A DNA stretch of 64,000 bases from Sapria himalayana (taxonomy: Eukaryota > Streptophyta > Magnoliopsida > Malpighiales > Rafflesiaceae), in NCBI GenBank assembly GCA_029783825.1, contig JAREIK010012050.1:96571-160570 (forward strand). The letters are read 5' to 3'. Below, one piece after another: positions 12,401 to 26,204 of the stretch. The translations under genes were made by a program, and so were the position numbers. The notes under the pieces were generated by a model. That model made no database searches. It was not told the DNA's origin and saw only the letters and a program-made list of their open reading frames with translations. How positions within the stretch are numbered: position 1 is the stretch's first letter; each line of letters begins with the position of its first letter.

Positions 12401-13784
12401 AGTATTGTATTCATATTTTAGAACTATTAAAAAAATATTGTATTTTTAAATGTTATAATTTGTGAAAATCACGAAAATTCATAAATTTTTTTTTTTGCTA
12501 TTTCATTGATTAAATAAAACCTATAAACACGAAAATGTGTAAACATATAAATCAATAAACTCCTTAACCCCAAAACCACAAAAAACATAAACAATTAAAT
12601 AGTTATACCCTAAATAATAAATAATAAATCTCATTTTTATTATTAATCATTATAATTATAATTATACATTTTTATTATTTATTAGTTTAATTTTATAGAA
12701 ATATAAATTAAAATATAAATTATTAGTGAGACAAATATAATTTAAATAATTTATTTTTCATAAAAAAATATATAGGCTTATAAATGGAGACAAAAATTTA
12801 AAAATATAAAATTAATATATAGTAAAATATTTCAATTTGATTTTGAGTCATTTTAGGTTTTGCAAATATATTTTAAACAATATTTATCTTATTAATTATT
12901 GGTTATTACTTTTTTATGATCATTATTATAATAAATATCAATAAAATAATTTAAATTGAATTTATATTATATATAATTATTATGATTATAATAACTTCAT
13001 ATTATATTCACTTTTCAAAAAAAAATTAAAAATTATTATATTTTCAAAGGTTATAACCTTCAAAAATGAGAAAAAATAACAAAAATAAATTTTTTGTTAT
13101 TTAATTTTTTATATAAAACCTATAAACCACTAAATGATGAAATACTAAAATGACTAAAATCCTAAACCCTGAAGCCCATAAATACTAAAAATATTAAATT
13201 AGTATAGTCTAAATAATAATTAATAAATCTCAGTTTTATTAGTATTCATTATAATTTTAAATATTCATTTTAATTATTTATCAGTTTATTTTTATAGAAA
13301 TTTTAATTACAAAATAAATTATTAGTGTGATTGATATAATTTAAATTAAATTACTATCCGCTAAATAATAAAGAATAAATCTAATTTTTTTTCATTATAA
13401 TTTTAAATATTCATTTTAATTATTTATTTATTTATTTTTATATAAATATTAATTAAAAAATAAATTATGAGTTATAGAAATATAATTTATTTAAATTATT
13501 TTTCATCAAAAAATATATAGATAAACTTATTAAAAGAAATAAAAATTAAAAACAAAAAATTATTATATTGTAATATAATTTGCTTTGCCTCTAAATCATT
13601 ATAGGTTTTGTAATTATATTATAATTGATATCTATCTTTTTAATAATAGATTATTAATTTATTTTTTGATCATTATTAGAATATTTATCAATAATATTGT
13701 TTATATTGAATTTATATGATATATAAATATAATGATTTTTATAAATAAATATTGATTTCACATTTGAAAAAAATTTAAAAATTA

Positions 13785-13820
13785 TTATATTTTCAAAGGT
13801 TATAACCTTTGAAAATATAA
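13785..13820. other. 36-bp perfect palindrome in a satellite monomer
   Basis: The arm TTATATTTTCAAAGGTTA is followed immediately by its exact reverse complement, with the centre between 13802 and 13803 and no loop. It is the best plus-orientation example of the palindrome that every full monomer carries at the same place, just before the octamer ladder. Confidence 0.9.
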
Positions 13821-15211
13821 AAAAATAATAAAATTAAATATTTTGTTATTTTAATTTTTAAATAAAACCTATAAACCACTTAATGCATACACAATTTATA
13901 AGTAAACTGCTAAAGCCCGTAATACCTAAATACATAATCCATTAAACCACTATATACTACTTAATAATTAAGAAATCTAATTTTTATTTCAATTTATTAT
14001 AATTTTATGTTTTGTAATTATATTTTAATTGATATCTATCTTATTAATAATAGATTATTAATTTATTTTTTAATCATTATTAGAATATTAATCACTAAAA
14101 TTGTTTATATTGAATTTATATGATATATAAATATTGAATTCGCTTTTGAAAAAAATTTAAAAATTATTATATTTTCAAACGTTATAACCTTTGAAATATC
14201 AAAAAATAATAAAAATAAATTTTTTGTTATATTATTTTTTAAATAAAACCTATAAACCACTAAATGCATACACAATTAAATTAGTTTACTTCTAAACCCC
14301 ATAATACCTAAAAACATAAACCATTAAACTGGTATATAATACATAATAATTAATAAATCTAATTTTTATTTCTATTTATTATAATTTTAAATATTCATTT
14401 AATTATTTATTAGTTTATTTTTATAGAAATATTTATTACAAAATAAATAATGAGTAAGACAAATATTATTTATATAATTTATTTTTAATCAAAAAATATA
14501 TATACGCTTATAAAAGAAGTAAAATTTAAAAATTAAAAATTATTATTCAGTAATATATTTTACTTTAATTTTTAATCAATTTGGGTTTTGTAAATATTTT
14601 TTAATTAATATCTATCTTATTATTAATAGTTTATTAATTTAATTTTTGATCATTATTATAATAACTATCAATAAAATTGTTTATATTGAATTTATATGAT
14701 TTATGATTATTAATAATATTATAACTAAATATTGTATTCACATTTCATAAAATTTTAAATCTCAAAACCATTAAACTGGTATACATTTATAATAAATCAT
14801 AAATCTCATTTTAATTTTTATTCATTATAATTTTAAATTTTTATTTGAATTATTTATCAGTTTATTTTTATAAAAATATTAATTACAAAATAAATTATTA
14901 GTGAGACAGATATAATTTAAATAATTTATATTTCATCAAAAAAATATAAGCTTATAAAAATAGGCACAATTTTAAAAAGAAAAATTTATTATTTAGTAAA
15001 ATATTTTATTTTGATTTTGTATCATTTTAGATTTTGCATTTATATTTTAATTTATATCATTCTTTTTTATAATAGTTTATTAATTATTTATTGATCATTA
15101 TTATAATATCTATTAATAAAATTATTTATATTAAGTTTATATTATATATATTTATTAAGATTATCATAACTAAATATAATATTCACATTTAAAAAAAATA
15201 AAAAATTATTA

Positions 15212-15241
15212 TATTTTCGAAGGTTATAACCTTCGAAAATA
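15212..15241. other. 30-bp perfect palindrome with paired substitutions
   Basis: Here the arms read TTTTCGAAGGTTA and TAACCTTCGAAAA, whereas most monomers read TTTTCAAAGG and CCTTTGAAAA. Both arms changed in a complementary way, so symmetry is kept. Confidence 0.85.
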
Positions 15242-18200
15242 ATAAAAAACAAAAAATTAAATTTTTGTTTGTTCATTCTTTAAATAAAAACAATAAATCA
15301 CTAAAGGCATAAACACTTAAACCACTAAACCCCAAAACACCTAAATACCTAAACCATTAAAACTGTATGTACTGGATAATAAATAATAAATCTCACTTTT
15401 ATTTGTATTCATTATAATTTTAAATATTCATTTTAATTATTTTTTAGTTTATTTTTATATAATTATAAATTACAAAATATATTATGAGGAAGACAAATAT
15501 AATTTAAATAATATACATTTAAGAACAATAAATATATACTTATAAAAATAAGTAAAACATCAAAAACATTATTATTTAGTAATTTATTTTACTTTGATTT
15601 TGAATAAATTTAGGTTTTGCAAATATATTTTAAATAATATTTATCTTATTAATCATAGTTTATTAATTTATTTTTTGATCATTAATATAATATCAATCAA
15701 TATAATTGTTTATTTGAATTTATATGATATATAATTATTAAAATTATCATAACTAAATATAGTATTCCCATTTAAAAAAAATTTAAAAATTGTTATATTT
15801 TCAAAGGTTATAACCTTAGAAAATGTGAAAAAATAACAAAAAATAAATTTTTTGTTATATCATTATTTAAATAAAACTTATAAACCATTAAATACCTAAA
15901 CACATAAATCTCTAAGCTCCTAAACCTCTAAGCCCCTAAATACTTAAACCTTTAAACTCGTAAACATTAAATATAATTTAAATAATTTATTGAAATATTA
16001 ATTACAAAATAAATTATGAGTGATACAAATATAATTTAAATAATTTATTTTTTATCAAAAAAATATATAATCTTATAAAATTGACAAAAAATAAAAAACA
16101 AAAATTATTATTCAGTATAAATTTAATTTGATTTTTAATCATTTTAGTTTTTGTAATTAAATTTTAATTTATATTTATCATATTAATAATAGTTTATTAA
16201 TTTATTATTTGATAATTGATATAATATCTATCAAAAAAATTGTTTATATTTAGTTTATATTATATATTTTTATAATAAATATTATTACTAAATATTGTAT
16301 TCAAATTTTTAAAAAATTTTAAAATTATTATATTTTCAAATGTTATAATCTTTGAAAATTTGAAAAAATATCAAAAATAATTTATTTGTTATTTCATATT
16401 TTAAATAAAACCTATAAACCACTAAATGCCTAAATACTTAAATGAATAACTTCTAAATCTCGAAAACCCTAAATAGATAATTTTTTAATTAGTTATATCT
16501 TAAATAATAAACAATAAATCAAATTTTTATTTATTTCATTATAATTTTAAATATTCATTTCAATTATTTATATGTTTATTTTTATATAAATATTAATTAC
16601 AAAATAAATTATGAGTTAGACAATTATAATTTATATAAATTATTTTTCATCAAAAAAATATAGATAAACTTATTAAAAGAAAAAAAAATTAATAACAAAA
16701 AATTATTATATAATAATATAATTTGCTTTGCTTCTGAATCATTATGGGATTTGTATTTATATTTTAATTGATATCTATCTTATTAATAATAGATTATTAA
16801 TTTATTTTTTGATCATTATTAGAATATTTATCAATAAATTTGTTTATATTGAATTTATAAGATATATAAATATAATGATTATTATAACTAAATATTGAAT
16901 TCACTTTTGGAAAAAATTTTAAAATTATTATATTTTCAAAGATTATAACCTTTGAAAATGTGAAAAATAATAAAAATATTTTTTTTTGATATTTCATTGT
17001 TTAAATAAAACCTATAAACCACCAAATGCCTAAAGACTTAATTCAATAACTCCTAAATCTCTAAAACCCTAAATGATAAATAATAAATCTCAATATTATT
17101 GTTTTCATTATAATTTTAAATATTCAATTTAATTATTTATTTGTTTATTTTTATATAAATATTAATTACAAAATAAATTTTGAGTTAGAGAAATATAATT
17201 TATATAAATTATTTTTCATTAAAATAAAAAATAATTTATTTTAAAAGAAAAAAAAATTTCAAAAAAACTAATTATTATATAGTAATATATTTTGCTTTCT
17301 TCTGAATCATTTTTATATAATAATATATTTTTCATCTAAATATTTTTATTTAGTAATATATTTTGATTTGATTTTGAATCATTGTGTTATGTAAATATAT
17401 TTTAATTATTATTTATATTATTAAAAATAGTTTATTAATTTATTTTTTGATCATTAATATAATATCTATCATTATAATTGTTTATATTGAATTTATATGA
17501 TATATAATTATTAATATTATCATAACTAATATAGTAATCACATTTAAAAAAAATTTAAAAATTGTTATATTTTCAAAGGTTATAACCTTAGAAAATGAGA
17601 AAAAATAACAAAGAATAAATTTTTGTTATATCATTGTTTAAATAAAACTTATAAACAATTAAATAGCTAACCACATACATCTCTAAACTCCTAAATCGTG
17701 AAGCCCCTAAATACTTAAACCTTTAAACTCGTAAACCTTAAATATAATTTAAATAATTTATTGAAATGTTAATTACAAAATAAATTATGAGTGATACAAA
17801 TATAATTTAAATAATTTATTTTTTATCAAAAAAATATATAATCTTATAAAATGAAGCAAAAACTAAAAAACAAAAATTATTATTTAGAAATATATTTACT
17901 TTGATTTTTAATCATACAATTTTTGTAATTCAATTTTTAATTATATCTATCATATTAATAATAGCATATTAATTTATTTTTTGATAATTGATATCACATC
18001 TATCAATAAAATTGTTATATTTAGTTTATATTATATATAATCATAATGATTCTTATTACTAAATATTGTATTCACATTTTTAAAAAAATTTAAAATTATT
18101 ATATTTCAAAACTATAACCTTTGAAAATGTGAAAAATATCAAAAATAATTTTTATGTTATTTCATTGTTTAAATAAATCCATTAAACTACTAAATGCCTA

Positions 18201-21200
18201 AACACTTAAGTCAATAACTCAAAAATCTAGAAAACCCTAAATAGATAATCCTTTTAAACTGGCATACCCTAAATAATAAATAATAAATCTCAATATTATT
18301 TTTTTCAATATAATTTAAAATATTCATTTTAATTATCTATTCATTTGTTTTTATTAAATATTAAATACAATATTAATTATTTGTTAGACAAATATAATTT
18401 ATATACATTATTTTTCATCAAAAAATTTCAAAACAAAAATTTATTATATAGTAATATATTTTTCTTTCCTTATGAATCATTTTAGGTTTTGTAATTATAT
18501 TTTAATTGATATATATCTTAATAATAATAGATTATTAATTTATTTTTTGATAATTTTAGAATATTTATCAATAAAATTATTTATATTGAATTTATATGAA
18601 ATATAAATATAATAATTATTATAACTAAATATTGAATTCACTTTAGAAAAAAAATTAAAAATTATTATATTTTCAAAGTTTATAACATTTAAAATATCAA
18701 AAAATAATAAAAATAATTTTTTTGTTTATTTATTTTTTAAATAAAACCTATAAACACTAAATGCATACACAGATAAATCAGTAAACTTTTAAACCTCATA
18801 ATGCCTAAATACATAAACCATTAAACCACTATATACTACTTAATAATTAATATATCTAATTTTTATTTCTATTTATTATAATTTTAAATATTTATTTTAA
18901 TTATTTATTAGTTTATTTCTATTGAAATATTTATTACAAAATAAATTTTGCTTGCGAGAAATATAATCTAAATAATTTTTTTAATCAATAAAATTATTTA
19001 CGCTTATAAAATAAGTAAAAATTTAAAAATTAAAAATTATTATTAATTAAAAATATTTTACTTTAATTTTCAATCAATTTGGGTTTTGTAAATATTTTGT
19101 AATTAATATCTATCATATTATTAATAGTTTATTAATTTAATTTTTTATCATTATTATAATATCTATCAATAAAATTATTTATTTTGAATTTATATGATAT
19201 ATAATTATGAATATTATTGTAACTAAATATTATATTCACATTTCAAAAAATGTTAAATATTATTATATTTTCAAAGGTTATGACCAATGAAAATGAGAAA
19301 AAATTTCAAATATTTTTTTTGTTATTTTATTGTTTAAATAAAACATATAAACCACTAAATGCCTAAAAACATGAATTGCTAAACTACATAATGACAAAAC
19401 CTCTAAATACTTAAACAATTAAACTAGTATACAAAAATAATAAATCATAAATTTCATTTTAATTTTTATTCAGTTTAATTTTAAATTTTTATTATAATTA
19501 TTTATCAGTTTATTTTTATAGAAATATTAATTACAAAATAAATTATTAGTTAGATAGATCTAATTTAAATTAAAGCTGTATACCCTAAATAATAAATAAT
19601 AAAACTCATTTTTTTTCATTATAATTTTAAATTTTCATTTTAATTATTTATTTGTATATTTTTATATAAATATTAATTACAAAATAATTTATGAGTTAAA
19701 CAAATATAATTTATATAAATTATTTTTTATCAAAAAAATATAAAGATAAATTTTTAAAAACAAATTTCAAAACAAAAAATTATTATATAGTAATATATTT
19801 TGCTTAGCTTCTGAATCATTTTAATATTTGTAATTATAATTTAAATGATATATATCTTATTAATAATAGATTATTAATTTATTTTTTGATCATTATTAGA
19901 ATATTTATCAATAAAAATGTTTATATTGAGTTTATATGATATATAAATTTAATGATTATTATAACTAAATATTCTATTCACTTTTGAAAAAAGTTTTAAA
20001 ATTTTTATATTTCAAAAGATTATAACCTTTGAACATGTGAAAAAATAAAAAAAAATTATTTTTTTTATTTCATTATTTAAATAATAGCTAGACGCCACTA
20101 AATGCCTAAACACTTAAATAACTAAACTACTAAATCCTTATACCCATATATAGATAATCCTTTAAACTGGTATACACTAAATAATAATTAATAAATATCA
20201 TTTTTTTTTGTTTTCATTATAATTTAAAAAAATCATTTTGATTTTTAGTTTTTTATTTGTATATCTTTATTAATTATAAAATAAATTATGAGTTAAAAAT
20301 TTAATTTATAAAAATTATTTTTCATGACAAAATAGATAATTATAAAAAGAATAAAAATATAAAAACAAATAATTATTATTTAGTAATATATTTTGCTTTG
20401 CTTTTAAATCATTTTAGGTTTTGATATTATATTTTAAGTAATATCAATCTTATTCATAATATATTTTTATTTTATTTTTTGATAATTATTAGAATATCTA
20501 TCAATAAAATTATTTATATTGAATTTATTTTATATATATTCATTATGATTATTATAAATAATAGTGTATTCACTTTTAAAAAAAATTTAAAAATTATTAT
20601 ATTTTCAAAAGGTATAACCTTAAAAAATGAGAAAAAATAATAAAAATAAATTTTTTGTTATTTCATTCTTTAAATAAACCCTATATATCATTAATTGATT
20701 ACTTACTTAAATTAGTAAGCTCATAAACCCCGAAACCCATAAATACATAAACCTTTTAATAGCTTTATTCTACTTATTAAATAATAAATCTCATTTATAT
20801 TTTTATTTATTATAATTTAAATATTCATTTTAATTATTTATAGTTTAATTTTTTAGAAAAATTAATTCAAAATAAATTTTGTATGAGACAAATAATATTT
20901 AAATAATTTATATTTAATCAAAAAAAAATATAAGCTTAAAAAAATAAAAAAAATTTAAAAATTAAATATTATTATTTAGTAATATATTTTTATTTGATTT
21001 TGAATAATTTTGTGTTATTTAAATATATTTTAATTAATATTTAGATTTTTAAAAATAGTTTGTTAATTTAATTTTTGATCATTATTATAATATCTATCAA
21101 TAAAATTATTTATATTTAATTTATATGATATATAATTAGTAAGATTAATATAATTATACATGGTATTCACATTTTAAAAAAGTTTAAAAATTATTTTCTT

Positions 21201-22050
21201 TTCAAAGTTTATAACCTTTGAAATTCATAAAAATATAAATTTTTTTTTATTTTTATTATATAAATAAAACCTATTAATCACTAAATGGTTAAAAACATAA
21301 ATTTATAAACTTCTAAATGACAAAACCCCTAAATAATTTAACCATTAAACCTGTATACTATATATAATAAATAATAAATCTCATTTTTATTAGTATTCAT
21401 TATAATTTTAAACATACATCTTAATTATTTATTAGTTTATTTTTATATAAATATAAATTAAAATATAAATTATTATTGAGACAAATATAATTTAAAAAAT
21501 TTATTTTTAATCAAAAAATATATAAGCATATAAATGGATAAAAAATTTAAAATTAATATTTAGTAAAATATTTCGCTTTGATTTTGAATCATTTTAGGTT
21601 TTGCAAATATATTTTAAATAATATTTATCTTATTAATACTTGTTTATTATTTTTTAATTATCATTATTATAATATATACCAATAAAATAAATTATTTTGA
21701 ATTTATATGATATTTAATAATTATGATTATTAACTTCATATTGTATTCCTTTTCAAAAAAAAATTAAAAATTATTATATTTTCAAAGGTTATAACCATCA
21801 AAAATAAGAAAAAATTACAAAAATTTTTTTTTATTTTATTTTTAAAATAAAACCTATAAACCACTAAATGACTAAATACTAAAATAACTAAACTTATATT
21901 CTCCGAAGCTTATAAATACTCAAAACATTAAATTAGTATAGACTAAATAATAAATCATAATTCTCATTTTTATTAGTATTCATTATAATTTTAAATATTC
22001 ATTTTAATTATTTATCAGTTTATTTTTATAGAAATATTAATTACAAAATA

Positions 22051-25000
22051 TTGTTATTTATTATAATAATGATCATAAAAAAGTAATAATCAATTATTAA
22101 AAAGATAAATATTGTTTAAAATATATTTGCAAAACCTAAAATGACTCAAAATCAAAGTGAAATATTTTACTATATATTAATTTTAAATTTTTAAATTTAT
22201 GTATCAATTTATAAGCCTATATATTTTTTGATGAAAATAAAATATTTAAATTATATTTGCCTCACTAATAATTTATTTTTTAATTTATATTTATATAAAA
22301 ATAAACTAATAAATAATTAAAATTTGTATTTAAAATTATAATTAATACTATTAAAAATGAGATTTATGATTAATTATTTAGCATATAACTATTTAATTGT
22401 TTATGTTTTTTGTGGTTTTAGGATTAATGAGTTTATTGATTTATATGTTTACACATTTAGGTGTTTATAGGTTTTATTTAATCAAAGAAATAACAAAAAA
22501 TTTATATTTATGAATTTTCATTATTTTCAAATGTTATAAACTTTAAAAATATAATAATTTTTTAATAGTTTTAAAATATGATTACAATACTTAGTTATAA
22601 TAATCGTAATAATTATATTTGTTGTAGATTCTATATAAAAAAATGTATTAATATATATTATAAAAATGATCTAAAATTAAATTAATAAACTATTATTAAT
22701 AAGATAGATATTAATTAAATATATTTGCAAAACCCAAAATAATTCAAAATCAAAGTAAATTATAATACTAATTGAAATTTTAAATTTTTGAAATTTTGTT
22801 TATTTTTATAAGCTTATTTTTTATAATAAAAAATAATTTATTTAAACGTTATCTGTCTCACTCATTATTTATTTTATAATTAATATTTCTATAAAAATAA
22901 ACAAAAAAATAATTAAAATGAATATTTAAAATTATAAAGAATACAAATAAAAATGAGATTTGTTATTTATAGGTCATATAGGTTTAATGGTTTAAGTATT
23001 TAGAGGGTTTTGGGGTTTAGGAGTCTAGAGATTTAAATGTTTAGACATTTAGTGGTTTATATGTTTTATTTAAATAATAAAATAAAAAAATTTTTTTTGT
23101 GATTTTTTATCATTTTTGAAGGTTATAACCTTTGAAAATATAATAATTTTTAAATTTTTATCAAATGTAAATTTAATATTTAGTTATAATAACTTAATAA
23201 TTAGAAGACATTTAAATTGAATATAAGTAATAATATTGATCGATAATATAAAAATGATCAAATAATAAATTAATAAACTATTAATAATAAGATTGATCGC
23301 AATTAAAATATAATTGCAAAACCACTATATAATGATTCAAAATCAAAGTTAAATATATTACTAAATAATTATTTTTTGTTTTTAAATTATTACTTCTTTT
23401 TATATGCTTATTTTTTTTGATTAAAAATAAATTATTAAAATTATATTTGTCTAACTCATTATTTATTTTGTGATTGATATTTCTATAAAAAATAAACTAA
23501 TAAATAATTAAAATGAATATTTAAAATTATAATGAATACAAATTAAAATGAGTTTTATGATTTATTATATATGGCATACTAGTTTAATGGTTTGATTATT
23601 TATGAGTTTTGTAGTTTAGGAGTTTAGTAATTTATTTTTTAGGCATTTAGTGGTTTATATGTTTTATTTATATAATAAAAATTTAAAATTCATTTTTTGA
23701 TTTTTTCTAATTTTCAAAGGTGATAATCTTTGAAAATAAAATAATGTTTGAAATTTTTTGAAATGTGAATACAATGTATAATTATATTAATCTTACTAAT
23801 TATATATCATATAAATTCAATATAAATAATTTTAATGATAGATATTATAAAAATGATCAAAAATTAAATTAATAAACAATTATTAATAATATAAATATTA
23901 ATTTAAATATATTTACATAACACAAAATGATTCAAAATCAAATCTAAATATATTTCTAAATAATAATATTTAATTTTTAAAATTATCCTTCTTTTTATAA
24001 GCTTATATTTTTTTTACTAAAATAAATTATTTAAATAAGATTTGTCTCACTCGAAATTTATTTTTAATTAATTTTTCTAAAAAAATAAACTTAAAATAAT
24101 TAAAATGAATATTTAAAATTATAATTAATAAAAATAAAAATGAGATTTATTATTTATTAAGTAGTATATAGCTGTTAAAAGGTTTATGTATTTAGGGGTT
24201 TCGGGGTTTATGAGCTTACTGATTTAAGTAAGTAAGCATTTAATGATCTATAGGTTTTATTTAAAAAATGAAATAATGAATAATTTATTTTTATTATTTT
24301 TTCTAATTTTTTAAGTTTATAACCTTTGAAAATATAATAAGTTTTAAATTTTTTTCAAATGTGAATACAATATTTAGTTATAATAATCATTATATTTATA
24401 TATCATATAAATTCAATATAACCAATTTTATTGATAAATATTCTAATAAAGATCAAAAAATAAATTAATAATCTATTATTAATAAGGTAGGTATCAATTA
24501 AAATATAATTACAAATCCTAAAATAATTCAAAGCAAATCAAAATATATTACAATATAATAATTTTTTGTTTTGAATTTTTTTTATTTTAAAAAGTTTATT
24601 TATATTTTTTGATTAAAAATAATTTATATAAATTTATTTGTCTAACTCATAATTTATTTTGTAATTAATATTTATATAAAAATAATTAAATAAATAATTA
24701 AAATGAATATTTAAAATTATAATGAAAAAAAATGAGATTTATTAATTATTATTTAGAGTATACCAGTTTAATTTTAATTATATCTCTCTCACTAATAATT
24801 TATTTTGTATTTAATATTTCTATAAAAATAAACTGATAAATAATTAAAATAAAAATTTTAAATTATATTGAATAAAAATTAAAATGAGTTTTATGATTTA
24901 TTATTAATGTATACCAGTTTAATGGTTTATGTATTTAGATGTTTTATCATTAGAAAATTTAGTGATTTATGTTTTTAGGCATTTAGTTGTTTATAGGCTT

Positions 25001-26204
25001 TATTTAAAAAATAAAATAATTAAAAAAATTTTATAATTTTTTCTCATTTTCATAGGTTATATAAACTTTGAAAATATAATAATATTTAAAATATTATTAT
25101 ATAATAATATTTGTATAAATGTAAATATAATATTTTATATATAATAATATTAATAATTATATATCATATAAATTCAATATAAACAATTTTATTGATATAT
25201 ATTATAATAATGATCAAAAATTAAATTAATAAACTATTAATAAAAATATAAAAATTTATTAAAAAATATTTACAAAACCCAAATCGATTCAAAATTAAAG
25301 TAAAATATATTACTGGATAATAATTTAAATTTTTAAATTTATACTTCTTTTATATGTGTATATATATTATATCATTAAAAATAAATTATTTAAATTATAT
25401 TTGTGGCACTCATATTTTATTTTGTTATAAATATTTCTATAAAAATAAACTAATATATAATTAAAATAAATATTTAAAATTATAATAAATAGAAATAAAA
25501 ATTAGATTTATTATTTATTATGTATTATATATCGGTTTAATGGTTACTATATTTAGGCATTACGGGGTCTAGGAGTTTATTTTTTTGTTTTTTTTATTTA
25601 AAAAATAAAAAAAACAAAAAAATTATTTTTATAATTTTTTGATATTTTCAAAGGTAATTTTTAATTTTTTTTCAAAAGTAAATTAAATATTTAGTTATAA
25701 TAATCATTATATTTATATATCATATAAATTCATTATAAACTATTTTATTGATAAATATTCTAATAATGATCAAAAAATAAATTAATAATCTATTATCAAT
25801 AAGATAGATACCAATTATAATATAATTACAAAACCTAAAATGATTCAGAAGCAAAGAAAAATATATTATTATATAATAATTTTTTGTTTTGAATTTTTTT
25901 TTCTTTTAAAAAGTTTATATATATTATTTTGATGAAAAATAATTTATATAAATTATATTTGTGTAACTCATAATTTATTTTGTAATTAATTATGATATAA
26001 AAATAAACAAATAAATAATTAAATTTGAATATTTAAAATTAAAATGAAAAAAAATGATATTTATTCTTTATTATTTAGGATATACCGGTTTAATTTAAAT
26101 TAGATCTGTCTCACTAATAATTTATTTTGTAATTAATATTTATATAAAAATAAATTGATAAATAATTAAAATAAAAATTAAAATTATACTGAATAATTAA
26201 AAAA
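22051..26204 (-). repeat. Satellite array, - orientation, segment 4
   Basis: From 22051 the satellite is read in the opposite direction (octamer blocks appear as GTTTAGG-like words). Going right, blocks occur near 22440 (H), 22990 (K), 23600 (N), 24165-24255 (X), 24950 (N, next to a short chimeric unit at about 24770) and 25560 (Q, partly degraded), followed by another short chimeric unit near 26095. The series H-K-N-X is the mirror of the X-N-K-H series at 10735-12525. Compared with that side, there are about 1.3 kb of extra units between X and the 2.48-kb element. No gene is seen. Confidence 0.92.

Larger units (their letters stand above)
10106..22050 (+). repeat. Satellite array, + orientation, segment 3
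   Basis: About 20 monomers in plus orientation. Octamer blocks near 10735 (X), 11330 (N), 11930 (K), 12525 (H), 13120 (M), 13870 and 14255 (Q), 14760 (N, truncated), 15290 (U), 15880 (T), 16420, 17010 and 18190 (R), 17650 (T), 18750 (Q), 19350 (N), 20095 (P), 20690 (X), 21280 (N) and 21870 (M) show recurring type order. Short chimeric units sit near 10185-10330, 13323-13465 and 19545-19690. Internal deletion joints are visible near 14000, 14758 and 17310-17350. The palindrome core is excellent at 13785-13820 and 15212-15241. No gene is seen in this 12 kb. Confidence 0.93.

Noticed and set aside
13785..13820. Rho-independent terminators at the palindromes
   Set aside because: The stems are AT-rich without a loop, are not followed by a gene context, and the genome is not bacterial.
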